DNA of 64,000 nucleotides from Paraburkholderia hiiakae (GCF_904848665.1 NZ_CAJHCQ010000003.1:310001-374000), one strand, 5' to 3'. Shown: positions 25,046-34,458, counted from the first letter of the stretch. Notes: generated by a model not told the origin, from the letters alone. Made by a program: numbers and translations.

Positions 25046-25831
25046 ATGCCTATCACCTACAAGTCTGCCGACGATCTCGCCCGCCTGCGCATTTCGGGCC
25101 GGCTCGCCGCCGACGTGCTCGCGATGATCGGCGAGCACGTGAAGCCGGGCGTCTCCACCGACGACCTCGACGCCCTCTGCAACGACTACATCGTCAACAC
25201 GCTGAAGGCCGTCCCGGCCAATGTCGGCTACCTGGGCTTTCCGAAGACGATCTGCACGTCCGTCAATTCCGTGGTCTGCCACGGCATTCCGAATCGCGGC
25301 GAGGTGCTCAAGGACGGCGACATCATCAACATCGACGTGGCCGTCATCAAGGATGGCTATTTCGGGGACACGAGCCGCATGTACTGCGTCGGCACGCCGA
25401 GCACGGTGGGCCGCCAGCTGATCGACACGACCTACGAAGCGATGCTCGCGGGCATCCGCCAGGTGAAGCCGGGGGCGACGCTCGGCGACGTCGGCAACGC
25501 CATCCAGAAGCGCGCCCAGGCAGACGGTTTTTCGATCGTGCGCGAGTATTGCGGCCACGGCATCGGCAAGGTCTACCACGAGGAGCCGCAGGTGCTGCAC
25601 TACGGCCAGCCGGGGCAGGGCGTGCGCCTGAGGCCTGGCATGGTCTTCACGATCGAGCCGATGGTCAACGCAGGCCGCGCAGGCACGACGGTGCAGCGCG
25701 ACGGCTGGACGGTCGTCACCAAGGACCGCTCGCTCTCGGCGCAGTGGGAGCACATGGTCGCGGTTACCGACGACGGCTACGAACTCCTCACGCCCTGGCC
25801 GGACGGCACAGGCGCCTACGAGGCCCCGTGA
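25046..25831 (+). CDS. map: Type I methionine aminopeptidase
   Basis: Removes the N-terminal methionine from new proteins. 261 residues from 25046 (MPITYKSADD). The metal ligands fall in NIDVAVIKDGYFGDTSR (two aspartates), REYCGHGIGK (histidine), FTIEPMV and SAQWEHMVAV (glutamates). A cysteine-containing substrate pocket (TICTSVN) and the pattern VVCHGIP are typical. Single gene with about 210 bases of upstream region. Confidence 0.96.
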   Translation: MPITYKSADDLARLRISGRLAADVLAMIGEHVKPGVSTDDLDALCNDYIVNTLKAVPANVGYLGFPKTICTSVNSVVCHGIPNRGEVLKDGDIINIDVAVIKDGYFGDTSRMYCVGTPSTVGRQLIDTTYEAMLAGIRQVKPGATLGDVGNAIQKRAQADGFSIVREYCGHGIGKVYHEEPQVLHYGQPGQGVRLRPGMVFTIEPMVNAGRAGTTVQRDGWTVVTKDRSLSAQWEHMVAVTDDGYELLTPWPDGTGAYEAP

Positions 25832-25973
25832 GCACGGCTGTGCGGCCTCTGTGGCCGTCTGTCAAGGATCGCGCGCGAGGCGTGGTCTGCAGGCAATTGT
25901 CAAATAAGGATTTGACTCTCAAGCCAGTTCGGTTAAAGCTACGCGTTAGCGCTTTATTGGGGTTTACGACTGC

Positions 25974-26504
25974 ATGAGTCCGTCACTGACCGTTCGCCGT
26001 ATCGCCGCCGATCAGGGTGCCGTGCTCCGCGAGCTTCGAACAGCTTCGCTGCGCGACGCGCCTTATGCATTCGGCGACACGCTCGAAGACGCGCTATCGG
26101 CCGATGCCGCTGTTTTCGATGCCGCGGCGGCCCGGCATGCGGTTTCGCACACGGGCACGTCGTTCATTCTCTATACCGAAGGCCATCCGGCCGGCCTGAT
26201 CGGCGCGAGCTTCGAAAGCGCGCCGGCGCGCCGCGCGTTCGTTTCGGCGCTGTGGGTCGCGCCTGCGGTGCGTCATCTGAGCGGCGGCGAGCTGCTTCTG
26301 AACAGCGCCATCGAATGGCTCGTGGGCGAAGGCGCCACGCAGGTCTACGCCTGGGTGACCGACGCGAACACCACAGCCATGCGTTTCTACGAGCGCCTCG
26401 GCTTTGTCGCCACCGGCGATCACGCGCGCAGCCAGCAACAGCCCGAACAGTGGGAGACGCTGCTCATGCGCGCGCTCGGCGAGCATACTAAGTCCGCTTC
26501 TTAA
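25974..26504 (+). CDS. GNAT-family N-acetyltransferase
   Basis: 176 residues with the GNAT fold pattern: strand LWVAPAVRHLSGGELLL (motif A, an altered R/QxxGxG) followed by TQVYAWVTDANTTAMRFYERLGF (motif B). Acceptor unknown. A promoter-like TTGACT (25913-25918) with TTAAAG 17 bases on lies just upstream. Confidence 0.85.
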   Translation: MSPSLTVRRIAADQGAVLRELRTASLRDAPYAFGDTLEDALSADAAVFDAAAARHAVSHTGTSFILYTEGHPAGLIGASFESAPARRAFVSALWVAPAVRHLSGGELLLNSAIEWLVGEGATQVYAWVTDANTTAMRFYERLGFVATGDHARSQQQPEQWETLLMRALGEHTKSAS

Positions 26505-26728
26505 CCATAACGCCCGGCGTTCGCGCCGCTGCGTGCGGCGGCGCTCCCGCTTCACCTCCCTGCGTACGACATACCGAACCAGATCGTTCACGCTTGCGCT
26601 TCGCGCGCTTTTTTTGCGCCATTTTTGTTTGTGCGTATCCGGCTGCGAATTTGGCCGAATACACCATTAAAAATAATGGCCGTGTGCGTCCGCGCCTGTA
26701 AAATACGCAAAATTTTTAGCCGAACGCC
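26505..26728. other. Short intergenic region before minC
   Basis: AT-rich in its second half (about 26605-26725), the likely minCDE promoter region. A GC-rich hairpin lies near 26523-26546. No gene seen. Confidence 0.4.
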
Positions 26729-27631
26729 ATGTCGCCCAGGAAATCGCCATATTTTGAACTGAAGAGCGGTGCAGTCGATACGCTTCTGTTCGTGGTCAAG
26801 ACGACCGAGCTCGATGCCATGCGCGCGGAACTCACGCGGCGCTTCGAGGCGACGCCTGAATTCTTCGCAAACGACACCGTCGCGATCGACGTGCGGCGTC
26901 TCGCCGACGGCGAGCAGGTCGCGCTTGGCGACATCGCGCGTCTGCTCGAAAGCGTGCGCATGCGCCCGGTAGGCGTGGTTGCACAGCCTGAACAGCACGG
27001 CTGGGCTGCTGCGGCAGGCTTGCCGTTCCTCGAGGCGCGCGACCGCCGCAGCGTGGGCGCAAAGCCGTCCGCCGAAGAAGCGGCGAGCGACGGCGAGGCA
27101 TCGAACGCATCTGCCACCGCTTCTTCCGCGGCTTCTGCCACCGCTTCTGCGACCGTTACGGCCGCACCGCAAACCACCGCTGCACAGCCGGAACTCTTCT
27201 CCACCGACGCGGACCCGGCCGCCACCGAAGCGAGCGCGGCGGCAACGGTAAGCGCCGCCGCGACACTCGACGCTGGCGCATCCGGCGCGCGCGCGGATCC
27301 CACGCTCGTGATCGATCGGCCGCTGCGCTCGGGCCAGCGCATCTACGCGAAGGGCGACGTGGTCGTGCTCGGCCTCGTTTCCAACGGCGCGGAAGTGATC
27401 GCAGAGGGCAACATCTACATTTACGCACCGTTGCGCGGACGAGCGCTCGCGGGCGTGCATGGCAACCACGACGCACGCATTTTCTGCACGAGTCTCGAGG
27501 CGGAACTGATTTCGATTGCGGGCATCTACCGTACCACCGAAGTTCCACTCGCCGACGACGTGCGGGGCAAGCCGGCTCAAATCCGGCTAGAGGAAGAAAG
27601 GCTGTTGATCGAACCGTTGAGGCTCACCTGA
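26729..27631 (+). CDS. minC: Septum site-determining protein MinC
   Basis: Blocks FtsZ ring formation away from mid-cell, with MinD. 300 residues. The N-terminal FtsZ-inhibiting domain covers residues 1-100. An unusually long Ala/Thr/Ser-rich linker spans about 108-195, and the C-terminal beta-helix domain ([34 protein letters not shown]) binds MinD. The linker makes the protein longer than the usual 230-270. First gene of minCDE. Confidence 0.95.
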   Translation: MSPRKSPYFELKSGAVDTLLFVVKTTELDAMRAELTRRFEATPEFFANDTVAIDVRRLADGEQVALGDIARLLESVRMRPVGVVAQPEQHGWAAAAGLPFLEARDRRSVGAKPSAEEAASDGEASNASATASSAASATASATVTAAPQTTAAQPELFSTDADPAATEASAAATVSAAATLDAGASGARADPTLVIDRPLRSGQRIYAKGDVVVLGLVSNGAEVIAEGNIYIYAPLRGRALAGVHGNHDARIFCTSLEAELISIAGIYRTTEVPLADDVRGKPAQIRLEEERLLIEPLRLT

Positions 27632-27723
27632 GTCGCAGCTCGAACGTCGTGCGCAGGCGCGCAGGGGCATGAGCGGCATGCGATGAGACCAAACTGAGAA
27701 ACTGACGAACGCAAGGTAAGGGA

Positions 27724-28539
27724 ATGGCAAAAATCATTGTGGTGACTTCGGGCAAAGGTGGTGTCGGTAAGACGACCACGAGCGCGAGTTTCGCATCGGG
27801 CCTCGCGTTGCGCGGCCACAAGACCGCGGTCATCGACTTCGACGTGGGCCTGCGCAATCTCGACCTCATCATGGGTTGCGAGCGCCGCGTCGTGTACGAC
27901 CTGATCAACGTGATCCAGGGTGAGGCGAATCTCAATCAGGCGCTTATCAAGGACAAGAAGTGCGAGAACCTCTTCATCCTGCCGGCCTCGCAAACGCGCG
28001 ATAAAGACGCGCTCACGAAGGAAGGCGTGGAGAAGGTGATCGAGGACCTGCGCAAGATGGACTTCGAGTACATCGTGTGCGATTCGCCCGCCGGCATCGA
28101 GTCGGGCGCGCTGCTCGCGATGCACTTCGCCGACGAAGCGCTCATCGTGACGAACCCGGAAGTGTCTTCCGTGCGCGACTCGGACCGTATTCTCGGCATG
28201 CTTTCGTCGAAGACGAAACGCGCGATCGAAGGCAAGGACCCGATCAAGGAGCACCTGCTCATCACGCGCTACAACCCCAAGCGCGTGAGCGAGGGCGAGA
28301 TGCTTTCGCTGAACGACATCCAGGAAATCCTGCGCATCGAACTGATCGGTGTGGTTCCCGAATCGGAAGCGGTGCTGCACGCATCGAATCAGGGCCTGCC
28401 TGCCGTGCATCTGGACGGCACCGACGTCGCCGAGTCGTACAAGGACGTCGTGTCGCGCTTTCTCGGCGAGGACAAGTCGCTTCGCTTCACCGATTACCAG
28501 AAGCCAGGCCTCTTGCAGCGCCTCTTCGGTAGCAAGTAA
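27724..28539 (+). CDS. minD: Septum site-determining ATPase MinD
   Basis: 271-residue membrane-cycling ATPase that recruits MinC and oscillates with MinE. The deviant Walker [10 protein letters not shown] is at residues 10-18. [15 protein letters not shown] and DSPAGIE are present. The C-terminal amphipathic helix ([26 protein letters not shown]) ends the chain. AGGTAAGGGA precedes the start, and minE follows after 14 bases. Confidence 0.98.
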   Translation: MAKIIVVTSGKGGVGKTTTSASFASGLALRGHKTAVIDFDVGLRNLDLIMGCERRVVYDLINVIQGEANLNQALIKDKKCENLFILPASQTRDKDALTKEGVEKVIEDLRKMDFEYIVCDSPAGIESGALLAMHFADEALIVTNPEVSSVRDSDRILGMLSSKTKRAIEGKDPIKEHLLITRYNPKRVSEGEMLSLNDIQEILRIELIGVVPESEAVLHASNQGLPAVHLDGTDVAESYKDVVSRFLGEDKSLRFTDYQKPGLLQRLFGSK

Positions 28540-28553
28540 GGGAGGCGAACGTC

Positions 28554-28808
28554 ATGTCGTTTCTTACGTTTTTTCTCGGCGAGAAGAAGAAGTCCGCCTC
28601 GGTAGCGAAGGAACGCCTGCAGCTCATCATTGCTCACGAGCGCGCAGGTGGCCACGCGCCAGCCGACTATCTGCCGGCTCTGCAACGCGAACTGGTCGCG
28701 GTGATCTCGAAGTACGTGAAGATCTCCGACGACGACATTCGCGTGAGCCTCGAACGTCAGGACGATCTCGAGGTGCTCGAGGTCAAGATCGAGATTCCGC
28801 AGGCTTGA
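28554..28808 (+). CDS. minE: Cell division topological specificity factor MinE
   Basis: 84 residues. The N-terminal membrane/anti-MinCD segment ([30 protein letters not shown]) is followed by the dimerisation domain ending KIEIPQA. GGGAGG lies ahead of the start. Length and order are typical. Confidence 0.97.
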   Translation: MSFLTFFLGEKKKSASVAKERLQLIIAHERAGGHAPADYLPALQRELVAVISKYVKISDDDIRVSLERQDDLEVLEVKIEIPQA

Positions 28809-29038
28809 GTTTCAGCGCGCGCAGCCGCTGCGCTGCGCGCGTCGTTTGTCGTATCGCTTTGCTCTTCCTTCGCGCCTTTCTTTCTCGCGCGCTGCGCTCT
28901 GGCGCGACCGCCTGCCTTACCGAAATATTCGGTTTCACTTCACCCTGCGCCGTTACACCGCTGCTGTCAGCGCAACGCCGTGCTCGCGCATTGATCGGGT
29001 AACGCCAATCATGGCGTCCATATTCAAGGGTGATCAAC

Positions 29039-29356
29039 ATGAACAACTCTATTCGCCTCTTCATCGCCAAGGCTGCGATCGTTGCTGCTGGCACTTGCGC
29101 TGTCGCGGCGCCCGCACTAGCCGAAATCGTCGTGGTCGAGCCGAGCGCGCCGCCGCCCGCCGAACGCGTGGAAGTCATGCCGGCGCCGCGTGCGGGCTAC
29201 GCATGGGACAAGGGCCACTGGCGCTGGGACCACGGCCAGTACGTCTGGGTGCGGGGCCACTGGCAGGCTGAGCGTGTCGGCTATCACTGGGTGCCGGGCC
29301 ACTGGATCGCGCACGGCCCGAACTGGCGCTGGGTCGAAGGCCATTGGGCCGCCTGA
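29039..29356 (+). CDS. Secreted W-rich YXWGXW-repeat protein
   Basis: 105 residues. The signal peptide ends near APALA (about residue 29). The mature part carries four copies of a (Y/W)-x-W-x-x-G-H-W unit (YAWDKGHW, YVWVRGHW, YHWVPGHW, WRWVEGHW), a pattern common in small proteobacterial envelope proteins of unknown role. The start at 29039 has AAGGG 9 bases ahead. An upstream in-frame GTG is less likely. A mini-lipoprotein gene follows after 27 bases. Confidence 0.85.
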   Translation: MNNSIRLFIAKAAIVAAGTCAVAAPALAEIVVVEPSAPPPAERVEVMPAPRAGYAWDKGHWRWDHGQYVWVRGHWQAERVGYHWVPGHWIAHGPNWRWVEGHWAA

Positions 29357-29383
29357 GCTTCGAGCCCGAAATGAGCCCTATCC

Positions 29384-29494
29384 ATGAGTAAAAAACTGCT
29401 TGCGGCGGCCGTGCTCGCGCTTACGCTGGCGGGCTGCATCGTCGTGCCGGCACGGCCCATGTACGTGAGGCCCGCTCCGGTCGTCATCTACTAG
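29384..29494 (+). CDS. Mini-lipoprotein, 36 residues
   Basis: Short signal peptide MSKKLLAAAVLALTLAGC with lipobox LAGC (Cys18), then only 18 mature residues (IVVPARPMYVRPAPVVIY). It is so short that automated callers may miss it. It lies 27 bases after the W-rich protein gene and is probably co-transcribed. A strong hairpin follows (29537-29568). Function unknown. Confidence 0.75.
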   Translation: MSKKLLAAAVLALTLAGCIVVPARPMYVRPAPVVIY

Positions 29495-29536
29495 CCGTTG
29501 ACCGTTGTTATCGATCCCTCGACGGGTCGTCCATTC

Positions 29537-29568
29537 CGGGCCCGACGCGCTTTGGCGCGTCGGGCCCG
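29537..29568. terminator. Strong hairpin, likely terminator
   Basis: CGGGCCCGACGCGC and GCGCGTCGGGCCCG: 14-bp perfect arms with a four-base loop. The tail is only weakly T-rich (GTGTTTTG). Confidence 0.75.
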
Positions 29569-29735
29569 CGTGTTTTGTGGGGCGCACCGTCGATGCCGCA
29601 CGAGGATCGAGCAAGAAAGGGACAGATATCGTTCGCATCGGATCGCCTGTTCGCAGGTTGACGCAAGGTTCGTCCGTTAGAATCTCGGAGAATCCCTTGA
29701 AGACTGGAATATCGGGCCTTGTGGTCCGCAGCACA

Positions 29736-30743
29736 ATGAAACGAGTTTTAATTGTCAAAGTGACTTCGCTCGGCGACATCGTCGAGGCGCTTCCGGTCGT
29801 TGCCGACGTGCAGCGCGCCTTCCCAGGCGTCAAGGTCGATTGGGCCGCGGACGAGGCCTTTGCCGATATCGTGCGCTGGAACGCGGGCGTCGACCGCGTG
29901 CTCTGCGCGCCGCTGCGCCGCTTCAAGAAGGCGCGCCGATGGAGCGACTTCAAGGCGATCTGGGCGTCGATCTCGGAGCTGCGCGCCTACCGCTACGACG
30001 CGATCGTCGACATTCACGGCGTGTACAAGAGCGCGATCATCGCGTTTCTCGCGCGCGGGCGGCGTCGCTTTGGCTATCTCTCGCAGGACCTCGGCGAGCG
30101 CGGCGCGGCCTTCGCTTACAACGGCCGCTTCGGGCCGCGTCCAAAGTGCGATGCGTGGCACGGCATGCGCATCAGCGCCGGCGAGGCGCTTGGCTACACG
30201 GTCGATACACCGCCCGACTTTCAGATGCGCGTTCCGCGCGACGGTAGCGCGCTGCCCGCGCCTGACGCGCCCACGGCGCTGCTCTTTCATGCGACCTCGA
30301 AAGACGAGAAGAAGTGGCCGGTCGAGCATTGGGGCGAGCTGGGCAATGCGTTGATCGCGCGTGGCCTGCGCATCGAACTGCCGTGGGGTTCCGATAACGA
30401 GCACGCCACGGCGCGTGAAATTGCGGCGCTCATCCCTGGTGCGACGGTGCTGCCGCGTCTCACGGTTTTGCAGGTCGCACAGCGCATCGAAGATTGCGCG
30501 CTCGTGGTCGGCACCGACACGGGCTTCGTGCATCTCTCCCACGCGCTCATCAAGCCGACCGTGATGGTCTTCGTTACGACCGACGCCGAGCACAGCGGGG
30601 TGCGTGCGCCCAATCGCTCGATCTCGATCGGCGATGGTCGTCATGTGCCGCCCGTGCAGGTAGCGATCGATGCCGTCGATCGCATCTACCCCGCGCGCGA
30701 CGGCGGCGCATCCACGCAGGCATCGCGCGTTCACGCCGCTTGA
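29736..30743 (+). CDS. waaC: LPS heptosyltransferase I
   Basis: Adds the first heptose to Kdo of the lipopolysaccharide inner core. 335 residues from MKRVLIVKVTSLGDIVEALPV (29736). GT9-family features include the N-terminal VTSLGD-V motif, FHATSKDEKKWP (donor region) and VVGTDTGFVHLSHAL near residue 265. Upstream in-frame sequence is treated as leader. A single gene flanked by two mini-lipoprotein genes. Confidence 0.93.
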   Translation: MKRVLIVKVTSLGDIVEALPVVADVQRAFPGVKVDWAADEAFADIVRWNAGVDRVLCAPLRRFKKARRWSDFKAIWASISELRAYRYDAIVDIHGVYKSAIIAFLARGRRRFGYLSQDLGERGAAFAYNGRFGPRPKCDAWHGMRISAGEALGYTVDTPPDFQMRVPRDGSALPAPDAPTALLFHATSKDEKKWPVEHWGELGNALIARGLRIELPWGSDNEHATAREIAALIPGATVLPRLTVLQVAQRIEDCALVVGTDTGFVHLSHALIKPTVMVFVTTDAEHSGVRAPNRSISIGDGRHVPPVQVAIDAVDRIYPARDGGASTQASRVHAA

Positions 30744-30838
30744 GTTTCGCGGTTCGGCGCGCGCTGGCTGCGGCGGTCTTTCCGCGTGCTTTCCCCGCAG
30801 TTTCCCATTACGAGCTTGTTAAAAGTGTCGCGCTTGTA

Positions 30839-30868
30839 TTGCATGCGCGCGTGAGAGCGCGCATGCAA
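30839..30868. repeat. 12-bp perfect inverted repeat after waaC
   Basis: TTGCATGCGCGC and GCGCGCATGCAA with a GTGAGA loop, about 100 bases after the waaC stop. No T-run follows, so termination is uncertain. It may be a protein site or mRNA-stabilising hairpin. Confidence 0.65.
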
Positions 30869-31015
30869 AAGGCTTTGGGCGCTCGTGTTGTTACACGAGC
30901 CACACCGCTGCTTACAAATTGCAACGCCTCACGCCTTCGCCGTCGTGTTCAATCATAACCATCCAGCCCGACATCGCATGGCTGGACACAGACACTGACT
31001 TGAAGGGAGAACACT

Positions 31016-31141
31016 GTGAAACGATTGACGCTTACCCTCATCGCCGGCGCATTGCTCGCGGCTTCGCTGGGCGGCTGCGTCGTGGTGCCGGCCGGCGGCT
31101 ACTACGGCGGCGGCTACCATCACGGCTATTACTATCGCTGA
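31016..31141 (+). CDS. Mini-lipoprotein, 41 residues, Gly/Tyr/His-rich
   Basis: GTG start with AAGGGAG seven bases ahead. Signal peptide MKRLTLTLIAGALLAASLGGC has lipobox LGGC (Cys21), then VVVPAGGYYGGGYHHGYYYR. It shares the (I/V)VVPA motif right after the lipid-bearing Cys with the lipoprotein at 29384. Function unknown. Too short for routine ORF calling, but the start signal and signal peptide make it convincing. Confidence 0.75.
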   Translation: MKRLTLTLIAGALLAASLGGCVVVPAGGYYGGGYHHGYYYR

Positions 31142-31213
31142 TCGCCGCCACGCGGCGCAGCGCCACATAGCGCCGTGCGAGCGGCACCCGCGGCACCTGC
31201 AGCACGGCGGCCT

Positions 31214-31393
31214 TCAGGCAAGCAGCATTTCAATCGCGACGACCGCGGCAATTGCCGCGACGTTCGCCGCAAGCGCTTCGAGCACGACCGCGCGCCAGCT
31301 CGCGGTGCGCAGGCGAAACGCCAGCAGGAGGGAGATGCCCAAGGCGAGGGCGATGATCAGAACAATGTCGGCGTTGCTCAGATGCAGGTTCAT
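31214..31393 (-). CDS. Small membrane protein, 59 residues
   Basis: Two hydrophobic segments (about residues 9-28 and 38-58) joined by a basic loop (RLRTASWR). A GGGGGAG 7 bases ahead fixes the start at 31393. Unknown function. It ends close to the + strand mini-lipoprotein and is backed by a bidirectional terminator upstream. Confidence 0.65.
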   Translation of the reverse strand: MNLHLSNADIVLIIALALGISLLLAFRLRTASWRAVVLEALAANVAAIAAVVAIEMLLA

Positions 31394-31493
31394 CGTCGGC
31401 TCCCCCGGGAGATCGCTCCCCGCCTGTTGATTCGAGTATAGACACGCGTCGCGCGTGCCCCAAGCGATCAAAAATCGCGATCTGGAAGGGCGT

Positions 31494-31531
31494 AAAAAAA
31501 GCGGAGTCCGGCTGGCGGACTCCGCTTTTTT
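31494..31531. terminator. Bidirectional terminator after the MHS transporter gene
   Basis: 16-bp arms AAAAAAGCGGAGTCCG and CGGACTCCGCTTTTTT with a five-base loop. It serves the leftward transporter gene ending at 31562. Confidence 0.92.
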
Positions 31532-31561
31532 GCTTTGCTTTTTCGTCGATACGGCGATGCG

Positions 31562-32878
31562 TTACGAGAGCGACGTATGGCGCGTCTCACGCATGCACAG
31601 GACACCGAACAGGCTCACGCAGGCGGCGATCGACACATACGCGCCGACCCACGAGAGACCGCCGCGCGCGGCCAGCACCTGTGCGATATACGGCGCAACC
31701 GAAGCGCCGAGAATGCCGCCCAGGTTGTACGCGACGCCCGCGCCCGTATAGCGCACGTTCGTCGGAAACAGCTCGGGCAGCAGTGCGCCCATCGGTGCGA
31801 ACGTGGCGCCCATCAGGAACAGCTGGATCACGAGAAAGAGCAGCACGAGCGGCGTCGCACCGCTGCCGAGCAGCGGCTCCATCGTGAAGCCGGAGAGAAT
31901 CGCCAGAATGCAGCCGACGATCAGCACCGGCTTGCGACCGAAGCGATCGGAAAGCCAGGCCGAGATCGGGGTGGCGATGCCCATGAACACCACAGCGATG
32001 CACAGCATGCCGAGGAAGGTCGGGCGCGGGATGTGCAGCGCCGTCACGCCGTGCGAGAGCGAGAACACCGTCGCGTTGTAGAAGAGCGTGTAGCACACGA
32101 CCATGGCGAGCGCGCCGAGCAGCGTCGGCCACCAGTACTGCGAGAGCAGCGTCGCGACCGGCACCTTGACGCGTTCGTCGCGCTCGACAGCGGCCTTGAA
32201 GGCGGGCGTTTCAGCGATCTTCAGGCGCACGTACAAACCGAGCGCGACGAGCACTGCCGAGACGATGAACGGCACGCGCCAGCCCCAGTCGCGGAACTGC
32301 TGGTCGGAGAGTGTCGAAGCGAGCCCGAAGAACAGGCCATTCGAGGCGAGGAACCCCACCGACGGCCCGAGCTGCGGGAACATGCCGAACCAGCCGCGTT
32401 TGCCTTGCGGCGCGTATTCCGTCGCGAGGAGCGCGGCGCCGCCCCATTCACCGCCCAGGCCGATGCCCTGGCCAAAGCGCAGGATGCACAGCAGGATCGG
32501 CGCGAGGCTGCCGATCGCGTCATAGCCGGGCAGGAAGCCGATCAGCGTGGTGGAGAGGCCCATGACGAGCAGCGACGCCACCAGCGTCGATTTACGGCCG
32601 ATACGATCGCCGAAGTGGCCGAAGATGAACGAGCCGATCGGCCGCGCGACGAACGCAATGCCGAAGGTGACGAACGCCGAGAGCGCCTGCGCCGTGGCCG
32701 AGCCGTGCGGGAAGAACACGGGGCCGATCACGAGCGCGGCGGCCGTTGCATACACATAGAAGTCGTAGAACTCGATGGCGGTGCCGATAAAGCTCGCAAA
32801 GATCACGCGTGCGGTGCTTTGCTGCTTCGCTGCGCTTGCCTGATCGGCGCGCGCGGGCGAAATGGGGGAGGTGGACAT
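31562..32878 (-). CDS. MFS transporter, metabolite:H+ symporter (MHS) family
   Basis: 438 residues, 12 predicted membrane helices. The early IGTAIEFYDFYVYATAAALV and the loop GHFGDRIGRKSTLV are MHS hallmarks (ShiA/ProP/KgtP relatives). The long central loop holds AETPAFKAAVERDERVK, and the mirrored loop SDRFGRKPVLI is present. Substrate (dicarboxylate, shikimate or osmolyte) cannot be read out. Single gene. Confidence 0.9.
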   Translation of the reverse strand: MSTSPISPARADQASAAKQQSTARVIFASFIGTAIEFYDFYVYATAAALVIGPVFFPHGSATAQALSAFVTFGIAFVARPIGSFIFGHFGDRIGRKSTLVASLLVMGLSTTLIGFLPGYDAIGSLAPILLCILRFGQGIGLGGEWGGAALLATEYAPQGKRGWFGMFPQLGPSVGFLASNGLFFGLASTLSDQQFRDWGWRVPFIVSAVLVALGLYVRLKIAETPAFKAAVERDERVKVPVATLLSQYWWPTLLGALAMVVCYTLFYNATVFSLSHGVTALHIPRPTFLGMLCIAVVFMGIATPISAWLSDRFGRKPVLIVGCILAILSGFTMEPLLGSGATPLVLLFLVIQLFLMGATFAPMGALLPELFPTNVRYTGAGVAYNLGGILGASVAPYIAQVLAARGGLSWVGAYVSIAACVSLFGVLCMRETRHTSLS

Positions 32879-33251
32879 TCAAGGGTCTCCAGTCGTTGTG
32901 ACGCGCTTACGCCTGACTCTTGCGAGGCTTGCGCGAGCGTCTTTGTTCAGGCTCGAAGCGTGGCGGGGCGCGTGGCTGGCGCGCGACGCACAGGCCGCGT
33001 CCGTCAGGCGGCGACGCTTCGCCAGTATGCATCGCACAGCGCGGGCTGTGCGCGGTGGTTCCTGACCGGCCATTGGCGCGCGCCGATAGGCACGAAGGGG
33101 CGGGAGCACGGTCGAAGCCTCACGTGGGGGCGCGGATGGCGCGTGGCGAGAGGCATGGCCGGCGGGCGCCGGCTGGGGATAGCGAAAAATTATAACGACC
33201 GTGCGCGTCGAGCGGCAAGGCGGGCGTAAGCAGGCGAGCGAAGCTTTTACG
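32879..33251. other. 372-bp intergenic region
   Basis: Between the transporter start and the next leftward gene end. High GC with no credible gene, presumably the transporter's promoter region. AAAAATTATAA at 33185-33195 is the only AT-rich patch. No repeat recognised. Confidence 0.35.
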
Positions 33252-33773
33252 TCACTGGAAGTTCTGCGCTTGCGGCGAAGCGAGCGTGCGCAACTGGAAC
33301 TTGCCGTTGTCGTTAAAGAGCCAGTCCTCGAACATCTCGAGCTGGCCTGCGGAATTGAGCAGACCGCCGGGCGGAGGCGGCAGCGGCGCGGCACGGCGCA
33401 GGGTTGCGAGGGCGGTGGCTTCGGCTTCGTCGTCGCCGTTGGTGCGATAAACCGATGACTTCACGATCTGGCCATTGCGATTGACCGTGAACGAGACGAC
33501 CACGAGCGAGCGCAGCATGGCCTGCGGCGCGCCGCGCAGCACATAGGTCGGGTTGTGTTCGACGATGTGTCTCGCGACCGTGGTGCGATAGTCGTCGAGT
33601 GTGGCGCTGTTGATCGCCGCGGGAGGAATGACAAGGAGCGGTTTGGGCGGCGGCGTGATCGTGCAGGCGCTAAGGCACCCGAGAATCGCGAGCAGCAAAA
33701 CCAGACCGAGGCGCCGTGCGAGGAAGGCGCGAGGTGCGGACGAACCGCATGACCACTGGACGCAGATGAGCAT
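33252..33773 (-). CDS. Lipoprotein with TonB C-terminal-like domain
   Basis: 173 residues from 33773. A basic start and hydrophobic stretch lead to lipobox LSAC (Cys37). The mature part has a Pro-rich start (TPPPKPLL), then an alpha/beta domain with VVVSFTVNRNGQIVKSSVYRTNGD and a PLPPPPGGLL segment, the pattern of TonB_C/energy-transducer domains. A tethered outer-membrane lipoprotein rather than a real TonB is suggested, as there is no uncleaved anchor or Pro-rich spacer. The start is uncertain: no good ribosome site is seen. Confidence 0.7.
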   Translation of the reverse strand: MLICVQWSCGSSAPRAFLARRLGLVLLLAILGCLSACTITPPPKPLLVIPPAAINSATLDDYRTTVARHIVEHNPTYVLRGAPQAMLRSLVVVSFTVNRNGQIVKSSVYRTNGDDEAEATALATLRRAAPLPPPPGGLLNSAGQLEMFEDWLFNDNGKFQLRTLASPQAQNFQ

Positions 33774-33902
33774 GTCGAACAAGCTCGGAAGCGGAACCTG
33801 AATCGAGCTTAGACGATACGCAGCGGGAAGCAATCAGAACTGTCCCGCGTAGTTCGCGGGACGTGCGAAACGGCGACAGTGCTTGGGGGTGCTTGAACGT
33901 GT

Positions 33903-34115
33903 TTATTCGACCGGGAACTGTGCGCAGGGATCGGCTGTGGTCGTCGCGCAGGCGTACGAGTACTCGCCGCTCTTCAGGAACAGTTCTTTGCCGACCTGCA
34001 AGTTGTCGCGCAGATTGGGCGAGGTTTCCCACGCGATGTAGCTCGAGCACATCACGGCGAACAGGACGACAAGCGAAAACGCGAATTTTTCGAGCAGTTG
34101 GTATTGGTGCGGCAT
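33903..34115 (-). CDS. Small single-pass membrane protein, 70 residues
   Basis: One hydrophobic helix (FAFSLVVLFAVMCSSYIAW, about residues 10-28) followed by a soluble tail with two cysteines (YACATTTADPCAQF). GGGAAAG nine bases ahead supports 34115. An in-frame ATG five codons upstream is possible. It is the last chromosomal gene before the integrated element. Confidence 0.6.
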   Translation of the reverse strand: MPHQYQLLEKFAFSLVVLFAVMCSSYIAWETSPNLRDNLQVGKELFLKSGEYSYACATTTADPCAQFPVE

Positions 34116-34444
34116 GGTGATCTTTCCCATCGATGCGTAGGATTTTACCTCATGGTTAGGGTTTTCACCTAGTGAATTGGGCGCGATCTGATGGGGCGAT
34201 TTATGGGTTCGACCCTTTAATTGCGATCGTCGTGATGAGATATCCGATCGGGACCTCGCAGCGCTCTGGGTGAGCACGGCCTGTCAGCGCGAAATTGTTC
34301 GTTGTCCTGATTATTTATCGCGCAATGCTGGCCACGCATTCTCTCGTGGCGTAGGGGCGGCATCTCGTTGATCAGCGGCGTTTCGGCCTGGCGGCCGGCG
34401 CTTTGACGACACGCTGGCGCTCAGACGCGCCAGGTTTCACGAAT
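34116..34444. other. Intergenic region outside the element's left limit
   Basis: About 330 bases with no gene seen. It is chromosomal sequence that, before integration, would have lain next to the 3' end of tRNA-Ser(UGA). Confidence 0.5.
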
Positions 34445-34458
34445 TGGCGGAGGCGGTG
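34445..34458. repeat. Left attachment-site repeat (displaced tRNA-Ser 3' end)
   Basis: TGGCGGAGGCGGTG is identical to 44347-44360, the CCA end of tRNA-Ser(UGA) read on the opposite strand. After three mismatches, TTC also matches. It is the expected leftover copy after site-specific integration. Confidence 0.8.

Noticed and set aside
31535..33229. 564-codon + strand frame over the MHS transporter
   Set aside because: Shadow of the transporter gene on the other strand, with low-complexity Glu/Arg/His content.
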